A model generated the notes under the pieces. It had not been told where the DNA came from, did not search any database, and saw nothing but the letters and a program-made list of their open reading frames with translations. Shown here piece after piece: positions 38,318 through 46,804 of a stretch of DNA of 64,000 bases. The first letter of the stretch is position 1, and each line of letters opens with the position of its first letter. The stretch spans positions 248,001-312,000 of the forward strand of contig JAWKRG010000008.1 of assembly GCA_041389725.1 (NCBI GenBank). The letters are read 5' to 3'. A program made the translations under genes and the position numbers. The stretch is from Polyangiaceae bacterium (GTDB taxonomy: Bacteria; Myxococcota_A; Polyangia; Polyangiales; Polyangiaceae).

Positions 38318-39424
38318 CTATTCCGGTCGGCAAGAGGCGAGGCGTGCCACGCCGGGCAGCACCACTGCGTCACACACTGCTTTCGGACCGGCGCTGCCAT
38401 CGGCGAGGGTGGTGGACACGAACACCCCGTAGATCTTTGGATCCAGGCCGTCGAAGCGCAAGGTCGCACCGCAGGGCACGGTCTTGGGGTTTCCCGTCGC
38501 GATCAGATCGCCGCTCAGGGTGGAGACGCCGCTGCCACCTGGTTGTCCGCATTCCAGGCCGAGGGCTTGCACCGCGGCTCGGGTGTCGACCTCCAGGCTC
38601 CCGGTCGAGAGCAGGGCGCTGCAGCCCGCATCGACGATCGCCCCGGATTGCGCCGTGCGGAAACAGCTTGCGCCCCAGCCCGGGAACGTCTCGCCCGCGC
38701 CGTAGCCGAAGAGCTCGAAATGGTAGGCGTGGTCCGCTTCGAGGGCGCCGAACACCAAGTCTTCTCCGCAATTCGCGGACTGAGGCGTGTTCGTTTCGAG
38801 GAGGGTCGCTTCGAAGCGTTCGATCTGCCCAGGCTCACTGCCGCACTCCAGCGCGCCCAGGCTCGCCGCGGGCACGATGCGAATGGCGGTTTCGCTCGAG
38901 TAGCTTTCCTGCAATGCGCTGCAGCCTCGAACGTAGCGGGTGCGGTACAGGAGTGCGGTCACCGGGCCCTGACCTGCGCTGCCAGTTCCGCAAGACGTCG
39001 TCCAACGCGGGGCGACATACTGCCCAGTGGCAGCATCCACCAGGGTGCGACTCCCCGCACCGAGCGCGACGAGATCGGTGCGGTCGTAGGCTTCGACTTC
39101 CGCGACGTAGCGGTGACCCGCGACGACGAAAGACGACGCAGCGGCCTGCGCGCAGGAGACAGGGCCGTAGCGCCCTCCGAGATCTTCCGAGCGAACGACG
39201 CTGCTGGGCAGCGCGAAGCTAGTGGGTTCATCTTCGGTGCCGAGGTCCGTCAGGGTCGCCACGAAGCTCTTCATGGCGCCCGGCGCGTCGCCGCAGGGAA
39301 CGGCTCCGCGGAAATCTTCGGACGACACTGCGACGGTCGTGGGCAGATCGATGGTCGTCGCGGACGGGCTGGTACCGCAGCCCCAGAGGAGGAAGCTGGA
39401 CAAGAGCAGGCGACGCAAGGACAT
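38318..39424 (-). CDS. Lipoprotein with three repeated Cys-bearing domains
   Basis: 368 aa with signal peptide and lipobox LLWGC. The mature part looks like three related units of about 110 residues, each with a pattern V-P-C-G or L-E-C-G, then a strand F-x-A-T-L, and a later strand ending A-x-C. These include AVPCGDAPGAMKSFVATL, LECGSEPGQIERFEATLL, and VPCGATLRFDGLDP. Paired Cys suggest disulfides in an extracytoplasmic beta domain. No family is recognised. The next two upstream genes on this strand are also lipoproteins. Confidence 0.65.
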   Translation of the reverse strand: MSLRRLLLSSFLLWGCGTSPSATTIDLPTTVAVSSEDFRGAVPCGDAPGAMKSFVATLTDLGTEDEPTSFALPSSVVRSEDLGGRYGPVSCAQAAASSFVVAGHRYVAEVEAYDRTDLVALGAGSRTLVDAATGQYVAPRWTTSCGTGSAGQGPVTALLYRTRYVRGCSALQESYSSETAIRIVPAASLGALECGSEPGQIERFEATLLETNTPQSANCGEDLVFGALEADHAYHFELFGYGAGETFPGWGASCFRTAQSGAIVDAGCSALLSTGSLEVDTRAAVQALGLECGQPGGSGVSTLSGDLIATGNPKTVPCGATLRFDGLDPKIYGVFVSTTLADGSAGPKAVCDAVVLPGVARLASCRPE

Positions 39425-39491
39425 CGGTGGCTGGGACCCTTAGCGGAACCGGCACGAGGCCGAAAGGCCTCCGCGAAAAGATGCGGGATTT

Positions 39492-40028
39492 TCAGTCCGC
39501 GGGAAGGTAGACGCGTTCGTCGCCGAGGGGTTCGTAGGTGACGAGCTGGTCGGAGCGAAGCTCGAGCCGCGCGGGGCCACCAGCAAGCTCGAGAGCGGCT
39601 TCCGGCGGTGAGCCGTTGCAGCGCCGGGTCACCAGCATGGCTGGGCGAGTGAGCTCCAGGGCTGCCAGGCCGCGGTGGCGACCAAAACGCACCGTGGGTC
39701 GGACGGCACCCTTGCCCTCGCAGTCCAGACGCGTGCCGTTCCGCAAGACCAAGCGCTCCTTCACGACGACGCGCTCTTCGCCCGCGCCCTGACCTCGGGT
39801 GAGGACGAGTTCCGACTCGATCCGTCGCTCGAAAGTCTCGACCGCGTTAGGTGGCGGCAGAAAGCCGTGCTCCTGTTCGGCGGCGCGCCAGACCGAGGCT
39901 ACGCGAAACACCTCTTCTTCCGCGCTCTCCACCTTTGGCTTGGGGGGCGCGCTCGGGGGCGGACCGCCGCAGCTGGCGAGGGCCCCGAGGGCGCTGATCA
40001 GAGCCGAGAACTCAATCAGCCGTCGCAT
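39492..40028 (-). CDS. Small lipoprotein
   Basis: 178 aa from ATG at 40028; the longer frame to 40202 lies inside the upstream gene. A signal peptide with lipobox ALASC is followed by a Pro/Lys linker and a beta-rich region (RIESELVLTRGQGAGEERVVVKERLVLRNGTRLDC). There is no known family. Its start overlaps the end of the upstream Cys-rich lipoprotein by 17 bases, so the two are probably co-expressed. Confidence 0.65.
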   Translation of the reverse strand: MRRLIEFSALISALGALASCGGPPPSAPPKPKVESAEEEVFRVASVWRAAEQEHGFLPPPNAVETFERRIESELVLTRGQGAGEERVVVKERLVLRNGTRLDCEGKGAVRPTVRFGRHRGLAALELTRPAMLVTRRCNGSPPEAALELAGGPARLELRSDQLVTYEPLGDERVYLPAD

Positions 40029-40518
40029 CACTGCTCGCGCCGCCCGCACCGGTGTCCGTTGCAGCATCGAGGGACGCTTCGGGTGACGCATCCGGCACTT
40101 CGACGGGCGACGCCAGGAAGTCGCACTCGGCGGCCCCTTCAGGGTGCAGGATGACGTCGCACACCTTGGAATGGATCGTCTTTCCCGAGACTGGCGCGCC
40201 ACACTCGGAAAGCGCTGTTTTGCCCTCTTTCGCGCAAGTACCCGCCGCGTGCAGTGTCGCGATGCATTCCTTCACGCGCGGCGCGCCGGGTTGTTCACCA
40301 CTAGCCAGACCGTGCAGGCATTGGTCGCGATAGAAGCGTTTGCACTGCTCGACGTCATCGACGATGCCGCAGAAGGCAGCGGCTTCGCAGCGGGCTGCCT
40401 CGATGTCACGGCACTCGTCCACCCCCGTGGCGTCCGTGCCGCAGCCCGCGGCCTGGACCACGAAGTAGGCATAGCCAAAGGCCCAAAGGGCTGCCGTAGT
40501 GGAGCGAAGTACGCTCAT
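40012..40518 (-). CDS. Cys-rich lipoprotein
   Basis: 168 aa from ATG at 40518 (or 40536). A signal peptide with lipobox VVQAAGC is followed by a region with about ten Cys in spaced pairs (VDECRDIEAARCEAAAFCG, QCKRFYRDQCLHG, ECIATLHAAGTCA), then an Asp/Ser/Ala-rich tail. Such patterns occur in many small surface lipoproteins of myxobacteria with multiple disulfides. The function is unknown. Confidence 0.68.
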   Translation of the reverse strand: MSVLRSTTAALWAFGYAYFVVQAAGCGTDATGVDECRDIEAARCEAAAFCGIVDDVEQCKRFYRDQCLHGLASGEQPGAPRVKECIATLHAAGTCAKEGKTALSECGAPVSGKTIHSKVCDVILHPEGAAECDFLASPVEVPDASPEASLDAATDTGAGGASSDATAD

Positions 40519-40636
40519 GATTTGGGGCGGTACCACGAGCGGTGGACGCGAGGCGAATATTCGGACGCTTTCGCGGACCTTGGTTCACAGTAGGCGCCGC
40601 GTTGGCCCGCCCGTTTCACTCTGACATGATGCACAC

Positions 40637-41518
40637 GTGAGCTGCGCGATGGTGCTGTGTGCCGGGCTGGGGACCCGCCTGCGTCCGCTGACGGACGAGT
40701 TGCCGAAGCCTTTGGTTCCCCTGGGCGACAGGCCGTTGCTCGCCCACATCTGGGCTCGGCTGCAGGCGGCGGGCACTCGACGCCTGGTGATCAACACGCA
40801 TCACTTGGCGAATCGTTTCGTCAATGTTCATGAACTCTTGCACACCAAAGTTCAGCAAGTGCACGAGGAAGAAATCCGTGGCACGGCCGGTGGGATCGCG
40901 GGCGCGCGGGCACTCTTGGGTCCCGGATCCGTGGTGGTTTGGAACGGCGATATACTCGCGTCGCCTCCCCTCGGCTCGCTGCTGAGCGCGGCCGGCGAAA
41001 CGGGACTTGCCTTCGCAGTGTGTCCCAGGCCCAAAGGCGAGGGAACCCTGGGGGTGGATGCGGCTGGTTCCATCGTTCGGCTTCGTGGGCATCAGTTCGG
41101 CGTGGAGGTCCGGGGCGGCGACTACCTTGGCGTGGCCGCGCTGGATGAAGCGACGCGCGCCGCCCTGCCCGAGCGCGGCTGCCTTGTGGGTGACGTAGCG
41201 CTGCCCGCGCTGGCGGCGGGTCGCCGTGTGCGGGCCGTGGATGCGCCAGGGCCTTGGACGGATTTGGGCGATCCAGAGAGCTACCACGCCGCGAATCTTC
41301 GCTGGCTGGAGCAAGAGGCGCTCGACACCTTTCGCGCGGCGGACGCGCGCGTGGCGCCGGGTGTCGAGCTGGAGCAGTGCGTGCTGGGCGGGGGAGTGGA
41401 GGTTCGGGGCTCGGGGCGGCTGACGCGGGTCGTGGCGTGGCCGGGTGCGATCCTCGAGGCTCCGCTATCGGATGCCATCGTGCTCGGCAGCGGTCGGGTC
41501 GTGTCGATCTCCCGCTGA
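40637..41518 (+). CDS. NDP-sugar pyrophosphorylase-like nucleotidyltransferase
   Basis: 293 aa from GTG. The nucleotide-binding signature AMVLCAGLGTRLRPLTDELPKPLVPLGDRPLL is complete, with WNGDILASPP supplying the metal-binding Asp and a C-terminal part rich in Gly/Val strands (VELEQCVLGGGVEVRG) like a short left-handed beta-helix. This is the pattern of mannose-1-phosphate guanylyltransferase, glucose-1-phosphate nucleotidyltransferases and MurNAc-1-phosphate uridylyltransferase (MurU). The beta-helix points to a sugar-phosphate substrate for glycan synthesis. No sugar operon is next to it, so the exact substrate is open. Confidence 0.82.
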   Translation: MSCAMVLCAGLGTRLRPLTDELPKPLVPLGDRPLLAHIWARLQAAGTRRLVINTHHLANRFVNVHELLHTKVQQVHEEEIRGTAGGIAGARALLGPGSVVVWNGDILASPPLGSLLSAAGETGLAFAVCPRPKGEGTLGVDAAGSIVRLRGHQFGVEVRGGDYLGVAALDEATRAALPERGCLVGDVALPALAAGRRVRAVDAPGPWTDLGDPESYHAANLRWLEQEALDTFRAADARVAPGVELEQCVLGGGVEVRGSGRLTRVVAWPGAILEAPLSDAIVLGSGRVVSISR

Positions 41519-41524
41519 GCGCGC

Positions 41525-42835
41525 TCAGGGAGCGTAGAGCTCGACCTCGCGCACCGGCTGGCCGTCGAGATCGACGCCGCCCATGACGGCAACGTGCCCG
41601 GTGGGAAGTAGAAGTGCTGCGGCCTTGCTGCGCGGGACACGCAGCTCGACGTCGCTGCCAGCAACGCCGAGGCGCGCCTTCGTGCGACCGCCAGCATCGC
41701 TTCCCACCGCAATGAAGTCGGACCCTAGGTCTACGGCGACGACGTCCGACAGTTGCAGAGGACTGCCCACGTCGGATGCTGTGCAACCCGTTCCACAGGT
41801 CAGGGACAGCTCCACGGTGGGCGCGGGGATTCCTTGAACAGTGCCCCCGGTGCGCCAGACCCCGTCGTTTTTGGCGAGCAGCGCCGCGCCCACGGTTTCG
41901 TCGCTGGGATACGGCAGGACCACGCTTGCCGTCGCGCCGGGCGCGAGGACTTCCACTCCGGCAACGCTCGCGCTTCCGCCGGCGACCACGAGGCCATGCC
42001 CGGCAGCCCATGCAGCCGCTGCCCCCTGGCGGGTGGAGAGTTTCAGGGCGGTCAGAGTGCCGTCCGCGTCGACGCGGACAGCCCAGCCACTGGGTGAGCC
42101 GGGGCGCGTGGGACCCACGACGTACTGCGCGTCGTCGCTTTCCACGGTCTTGCCGCCGGCGAGTTCGCTCCAGCTGTCCAGACCCTCGGGCAGCGGGGCA
42201 TCACCGCTGCTGCCGTCGGAGAAATTCACCCAAATGGCCCAATCCGCACCGATCGCCAACACCACGTCACCCGCTACTGCAGTGGATTCGATCCGGCATG
42301 GCGGGCTCGGGCAGCCGAAGCTCGGGGCCGTACGCAGCGGCGCCCAGACGCCGAGGTCGTAGCCATCGGCACCCGCCCGATCGCCGTCCGTGCCGCCGAA
42401 CGCCATCAAGAAGCGTCCGCCGATCACGGCGAGGGGACCCGCCGTCGTGCTCTGCAGGCGACCTGGCGCGCGCGCAAAACGAGCGGCGCGCGACACGAAC
42501 AGCGGGAGCGAAAGGCCCGCGACCCCGGCAGTTTGAATCGGAATCGAGCGGCCCCAAACCCGGCGCGAGCCGTCTTCGGCGAAGCCTTGCACTTCGAAAC
42601 TCACGATCCCACCCTGTCCCAGCTCGAAGTCCTTGGGGGGCGTCGCGGCGTCGTACACGGTCTTGCGCTCGCCCGCGCTGGTGACGCGCTCTACCGTGAC
42701 TCGCGTGGTCGGGGGCGCTTCACTGAACGGATCAGGCTCGTCGCCGTGCACCAGTCGCAGGCGTCCTGGCTCCACCAGTTCACTGCTGCAGCCAGCGACG
42801 CAAAGTAGCAGGAGCGGCAGCGGGCGGATGCTCAT
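41525..42835 (-). CDS. Lipoprotein, possible beta-propeller
   Basis: 436 aa with signal peptide and lipobox LLCVAGCSS. The mature part is beta-rich with repeated G-G-x-D/V and strand pairs: LAVIGGRFLMAFGG, HGLVVAGGSASVAGVEVLAPG, and HVAVMGGVDLDGQPVREVELYAP. The spacing and the GG doublets resemble Kelch or similar propeller blades, but the repeats are too divergent to count. It is convergent with the nucleotidyltransferase gene at 41518 and divergent from pabB. Confidence 0.62.
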   Translation of the reverse strand: MSIRPLPLLLLCVAGCSSELVEPGRLRLVHGDEPDPFSEAPPTTRVTVERVTSAGERKTVYDAATPPKDFELGQGGIVSFEVQGFAEDGSRRVWGRSIPIQTAGVAGLSLPLFVSRAARFARAPGRLQSTTAGPLAVIGGRFLMAFGGTDGDRAGADGYDLGVWAPLRTAPSFGCPSPPCRIESTAVAGDVVLAIGADWAIWVNFSDGSSGDAPLPEGLDSWSELAGGKTVESDDAQYVVGPTRPGSPSGWAVRVDADGTLTALKLSTRQGAAAAWAAGHGLVVAGGSASVAGVEVLAPGATASVVLPYPSDETVGAALLAKNDGVWRTGGTVQGIPAPTVELSLTCGTGCTASDVGSPLQLSDVVAVDLGSDFIAVGSDAGGRTKARLGVAGSDVELRVPRSKAAALLLPTGHVAVMGGVDLDGQPVREVELYAP

Positions 42836-42918
42836 GGGCGAGCGTCTTAGCGCGTCATCTTGCCGGGGTCACGCGGCACCATGGACCCGCCCGAGCCGCC
42901 TCGGCTAGGTTCGCCGCC

Positions 42919-44211
42919 ATGCTGCGCGCGCGTGTGCTCGAGCTACCCCCCGATCCCATCGCGCTCGGGCGTGCACTGGCGGAACGGCCCGGTCTAGTGA
43001 TTGCGTGGGACGCGGGGCCCTTGGGCCGTTCCTGGCTCGCCTGTGATCCGGTTGCCGAGCAGCACGGCGTCTTCGATCCAGAGCCCGAACTCCGTCTGGA
43101 GCCGGGGCCGTCGGAGCTTTCGCAGGCTCCGCGCTGGTTTGGCTTGCTGCCCTACGAAGCGTTCCGCAGCGTGGAGCGCAGTGGCCGTCCCCCGGCGACC
43201 GACGTGCGGCCCGCGCCCCACGTGGAAGACTGCCTGTGGCTGCGCTACGGGGCCGTGGCGGAAGTCGGGCCGTGGGGAGTGCGCGTAATCGGCGACGACG
43301 AAGCCGCCATCGACACGCTCTGTCAGCGCCTGCGCCGCCCGCCCGTGATGGGCGCTGCGGAGCTCATTGCCCGCGAGCCCGAGGAGCCCGCGGCGGTGCA
43401 CGTTGCACGCATCGAACGGGCCTTGGAGTGGATCGCCCAGGGTCAGCTCTATCAGGTCAATCTCGCACGGCTTTTTCAGTTGTCGCTGCGCGGCTCAGCC
43501 TTGGAGCTCTTGGCCCGCATCGGTGCGCGCACTCGCGCGGCCTACGGCTTCGCCCTGCAGATTGGGGAGCTGCAAGTGGTCAGCACCTCGCCCGAGCTCT
43601 TCTTGCGCGTGACTGCCGACGGCCGCGTGAAGACGTCGCCGATCAAGGGGACGCGCCCCCGAGGACGAGATGCGATCGAGGACCGCGCGCTGGTCATCGA
43701 ACTCGAGTCGGATCCCAAGGAGCGCGCCGAACTCACGATGGTGGTGGACGTGGAACGCAACGATCTGTCGCGCATCTGCGTCAGCGGAAGCGTCGTACTT
43801 TCGGGGGGCTACGCCACGAACACGCATCCGACGCTTCACCATCGCGTTGCCCACGTGCACGGTCGCTTGCGGCCCGAAGTGACCCGGCAGCAGCTGTTCG
43901 CGGCGACGATGCCGAGCGGTAGTGTGACCGGGGCCCCCAAGCTTCGCGCCATGGAAGCCATCGCCGAACTCGAGGCGGCGCGACGCGGCCTGTACACTGG
44001 TGCCTTCGGTGTGCTGCGTCATGACGGCGGTCTGGAACTCGGGATGGCGATCCGCACCCTGACGGCCCGCGGCGAGCGCGCGCACTACTTCGCGGGCGGC
44101 GGCATCGTGGCGGACAGCGACCCGGCCCGGGAGGTCGAGGAGACGCTGTGGAAGGCGCGTCAGATCGCCGAGACCGCCCAAAACTGGCCCGCCCGGGGCA
44201 AAGGCAGGTAG
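42919..44211 (+). CDS. pabB: Aminodeoxychorismate synthase component I
   Basis: 430 aa. The chorismate-binding domain is complete: YQVNLARLF, TSPELFL, PIKGTRPRG, ELTMVVDVERNDLSRIC, MPSGSVTGAPKLRAMEAI, and YTGAFGVL. It makes 4-amino-4-deoxychorismate from chorismate and ammonia for folate, normally with a PabA amidotransferase. The PIKGT motif separates it from TrpE, which usually has PIAGT. No pabA or pabC is adjacent. A SPOR protein gene follows after 13 bases. Confidence 0.9.
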   Translation: MLRARVLELPPDPIALGRALAERPGLVIAWDAGPLGRSWLACDPVAEQHGVFDPEPELRLEPGPSELSQAPRWFGLLPYEAFRSVERSGRPPATDVRPAPHVEDCLWLRYGAVAEVGPWGVRVIGDDEAAIDTLCQRLRRPPVMGAAELIAREPEEPAAVHVARIERALEWIAQGQLYQVNLARLFQLSLRGSALELLARIGARTRAAYGFALQIGELQVVSTSPELFLRVTADGRVKTSPIKGTRPRGRDAIEDRALVIELESDPKERAELTMVVDVERNDLSRICVSGSVVLSGGYATNTHPTLHHRVAHVHGRLRPEVTRQQLFAATMPSGSVTGAPKLRAMEAIAELEAARRGLYTGAFGVLRHDGGLELGMAIRTLTARGERAHYFAGGGIVADSDPAREVEETLWKARQIAETAQNWPARGKGR

Positions 44212-44224
44212 GCCTGGGGGACGG

Positions 44225-45055
44225 ATGCCCATGGAGACCGTGAACGTACGCAACCTGGAGCAGATCCACGAGGACGACCCGCGGAAGAAGGGCTCGCGCC
44301 TCGTCACTCTGCTGTTGGCCTCACTGGGCGGCGCCGCGCTCGTCGTGGTGTTCACCATGAGCTCGAAGCGCACCGGGCCGCCGCGGCAGAACGCACAAGA
44401 CCCGTTGGCCGCGCTGGTGGCGTCGGCGAAGCAAGACACGCTGCCAGCCGAGAAGGTCGATGATGAGCACGTCACGTTTCCGTCCATCCTCAGTGACGAC
44501 CAGCATCCGACGACCGCCCTGGCCGCCGTGAAGGACGAGCGCGGTCGCTTGATCGGAACCGACGACCCCTTGGCGCAACCGAGCGCAACGGCACCGCCGG
44601 TGGCCGCGGATCGGCTTCCCGTGGTGCCACTGCCGGTGGGCACGCTGCTCAGCTCCACGCCGGTCACCCGAGATCCCAAGGACTCCTTGACCAAGCTGGC
44701 CACGGACGTCTCCAAGGCCGACGACAAGAACCTGGCCCCACCCGGTGCCGAGGGCGGCTACCAGATCCAGGTCGCGAGCTTCAAGAAGCAGGAAGACGCG
44801 GACGCTTTGGTGGAGGATCTGCGCAAGCGGGGCCACAGCGCCTTCCGACAGGCGGCCTACGTCCCCGATCGAGGCCTTTGGCATCGCGTTCGCGTCGGGC
44901 CCTTCAAGAGTCGCTATCAGGCGAATCTCTACAAGAAGAAGTTCGAGAAGATGGAGCGCGTGAGCCCCTACGTGGTGGACCCCGACAAGGTCAGGTTGGC
45001 CGAGGAGATCCGCGCTGCCCGTCTGGCTGCGCAGAAGCGTCGCTCACCGCGTTGA
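44225..45055 (+). CDS. SPOR-domain membrane protein
   Basis: 276 aa. An N-terminal cytoplasmic segment is followed by one membrane helix (LVTLLLASLGGAALVVVF), a roughly 130-residue disordered Pro/Ala/Asp linker, and a C-terminal SPOR domain (GYQIQVASFKKQEDADALVEDL, HRVRVGPFKSRYQANLYKKKFE). SPOR domains bind denuded glycan strands at the septum, as in FtsN and DedD, so the protein probably sits at the division site. nikR follows after six bases. The ATG at 44225 and the one at 44231 are alternative starts. Confidence 0.88.
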   Translation: MPMETVNVRNLEQIHEDDPRKKGSRLVTLLLASLGGAALVVVFTMSSKRTGPPRQNAQDPLAALVASAKQDTLPAEKVDDEHVTFPSILSDDQHPTTALAAVKDERGRLIGTDDPLAQPSATAPPVAADRLPVVPLPVGTLLSSTPVTRDPKDSLTKLATDVSKADDKNLAPPGAEGGYQIQVASFKKQEDADALVEDLRKRGHSAFRQAAYVPDRGLWHRVRVGPFKSRYQANLYKKKFEKMERVSPYVVDPDKVRLAEEIRAARLAAQKRRSPR

Positions 45056-45061
45056 GGTCCC

Positions 45062-45481
45062 ATGAGCCGCCTGGTGCGCTTTGGGGTGGCGATGGAGGAG
45101 GACGCCCTGGCCAGCTTCGACGAGTTGCTCGTGCGTCGTGGGTACGAGAATCGCTCCGAAGCGTTGCGGGACCTGGTTCGCCGCGAGCTCGACCGAGACG
45201 CTTGGGAACAAGGGGAACCCGCCGTTGCCACCATCACTCTGGTGTACGACCATCACGTGCGCGAGCTGACCGAGCGCTTGAACGAGATCCAACACGACCA
45301 TGGCGAGTACATCATCTCCACCTTGCACGTGCACCTCGACCATGATCACTGCCTGGAGGTGATCGCAGCAAAGGGGCCCGCTCGCGCGCTTCGCGCGATG
45401 GCCGAGCGCCTGATCGGCACCCGCGGCGTGCGCAGTGGGGACGTGGTTGCCGCGGCGCTGCCGCCCGGCTCAGACGCGTGA
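45062..45481 (+). CDS. nikR: Nickel-responsive regulator NikR
   Basis: 139 aa. The N-terminal ribbon-helix-helix domain (RFGVAMEEDALASFDELLVRRGYENRSEALRDLVRR, in three elements) and the C-terminal ACT-like nickel domain are complete. The four family nickel ligands are H78, H89, H91 and C97 in QHDH and STLHVHLDHDHC. NikR represses nickel uptake when nickel is bound. No nickel transporter or hydrogenase gene is next to it in the window. It shares tight spacing with the SPOR gene upstream. Confidence 0.9.
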   Translation: MSRLVRFGVAMEEDALASFDELLVRRGYENRSEALRDLVRRELDRDAWEQGEPAVATITLVYDHHVRELTERLNEIQHDHGEYIISTLHVHLDHDHCLEVIAAKGPARALRAMAERLIGTRGVRSGDVVAAALPPGSDA

Positions 45482-45499
45482 GCCGGCGGGCCTCGGCAG

Positions 45500-46633
45500 C
45501 TAGCGCTTGCCGGGCTGCTTCCGCAGCAGTTGTTGGCGCACCGCCGTCGCCACTGCTCCGGGCACGTTCTTGCTCTTGGCCAGGGAGCGGAGGTCGGCCT
45601 CGCGAAGGTGGGGAATCAAACGCGAGGCGAAGGTGAGGGGGGTGCGAGGGTTGCTCACCAGGTTGAGCTTGATCTGGTAGTTGCGCGTGAACTCGCGGTT
45701 CTTGGCGATCTCGCGCAATACGTCGTCGCCTACGGAGCGACTGGCGCTGATGCGCGCGGCCTCCGCTTCGCGCATGAGAGGGCTCTTGGCGGCCGCCACA
45801 GCCACCAGGCGGTTCGGGTCTCGTACCAAGAGCAACCGCTCCGCCGGCGTTCCCAGCAGCGCGCGCCGTATCTTCTGCGTCACGTTCATCTGGGCAATCT
45901 GCGCGTGCAGAGGCAGGAAGCGTTCCTTGACCTGTTCTTCCCCTTCGTCGTCGACCTCGTGGGTGTCGTCCTCGTCGCTCGACAATTGGGTGGTCTGGGC
46001 GACGTGCTCGGTTTCTCGAAACAGCACGTCGTCGAAGGTCGGCTCGGGCGTGGCCTCGACGATCAGCTCGTTCTGAATCGCGATCGCGGCTTCCTTGAAG
46101 GCGGGGATCCCGAGTTCGATGTCGTTGCGCACGGCAAGTTCCAACAGGCGATCCGCCGTGGACATGCGCACACGCTTGTTCATGTAGAGCTTCTCGATCA
46201 CCGAGGGGCTCTCCAGCAGGCGGCTCTCGTTGGTCGCGATCAGCTCGCCGATGCGTTCGTCGGCGCGCTCCGCGAGGCGCTCCAAGGCCTCGACCCCCAA
46301 CTGAGGCATGCGCAAGAGCTTTTCGACGACCTCGGCTTCGGCTGCGTAGTGCTCCGCTAGGCGATCCACCACGAAGGCGTGCAAGTTCGTCGCTGCCAAC
46401 ACACCGTTCAGTAGCGGTGGCGGCAACTTGGCGAGGGTAGCCGTCGCGGCTTCGCAGATCTTCTCGTCTTCGCTCTGCGCCAGCAGCGCAATTACCGTGA
46501 CGATGTCGCCGGGCTTGAGGCCGGGAATGATACCTTTGGCGGCCATCATCTTGGCGGGCACCGGAGCGCCAGGGCCGAGTAGCTTCTGTGCGGGGGCGGG
46601 CAGCGTCGCGATGTCGATGGGAGGGCCGCTCAT
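45500..46633 (-). CDS. Helical-repeat protein of unknown function
   Basis: 377 aa, all-helical, no signal peptide. It opens with DIATLPAPAQKLLGPGAPVPAKMMAAKGIIPG and continues with short helical pairs such as VVEKLLRMPQLGVEALERLAERADERIGELIA, typical of HEAT/ARM-like solenoids. An acidic segment (SSDEDDTHEVDDEGEEQ) splits it, and the end is basic (LREADLRSLAKSKNVPGA). Families of this kind are conserved in myxobacteria without known function. It is convergent with nikR. Confidence 0.65.
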   Translation of the reverse strand: MSGPPIDIATLPAPAQKLLGPGAPVPAKMMAAKGIIPGLKPGDIVTVIALLAQSEDEKICEAATATLAKLPPPLLNGVLAATNLHAFVVDRLAEHYAAEAEVVEKLLRMPQLGVEALERLAERADERIGELIATNESRLLESPSVIEKLYMNKRVRMSTADRLLELAVRNDIELGIPAFKEAAIAIQNELIVEATPEPTFDDVLFRETEHVAQTTQLSSDEDDTHEVDDEGEEQVKERFLPLHAQIAQMNVTQKIRRALLGTPAERLLLVRDPNRLVAVAAAKSPLMREAEAARISASRSVGDDVLREIAKNREFTRNYQIKLNLVSNPRTPLTFASRLIPHLREADLRSLAKSKNVPGAVATAVRQQLLRKQPGKR

Positions 46634-46804
46634 CGTCGATGATTAGAGCACGTCCGCAGGCCGGGGGGGCGGAGGGGCGCGTTTTTCGCGGCCTCGGCGG
46701 GGCGCGTCGAGGGGCCAGTTGCGGGGGCCAGGCGCACTGATTATGTTCCCGCTCGCCCTCGTGTTTGTGCGGGGGTGCCGACTGGATCAAAGGAGAACTA
46801 CTCG

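Noticed and set aside
45312..46790. 492-residue minus-strand frame overlapping the helical-repeat gene
   Set aside because: A shadow of the 377-residue gene in the same strand but another frame; Arg/Ala-rich without pattern.
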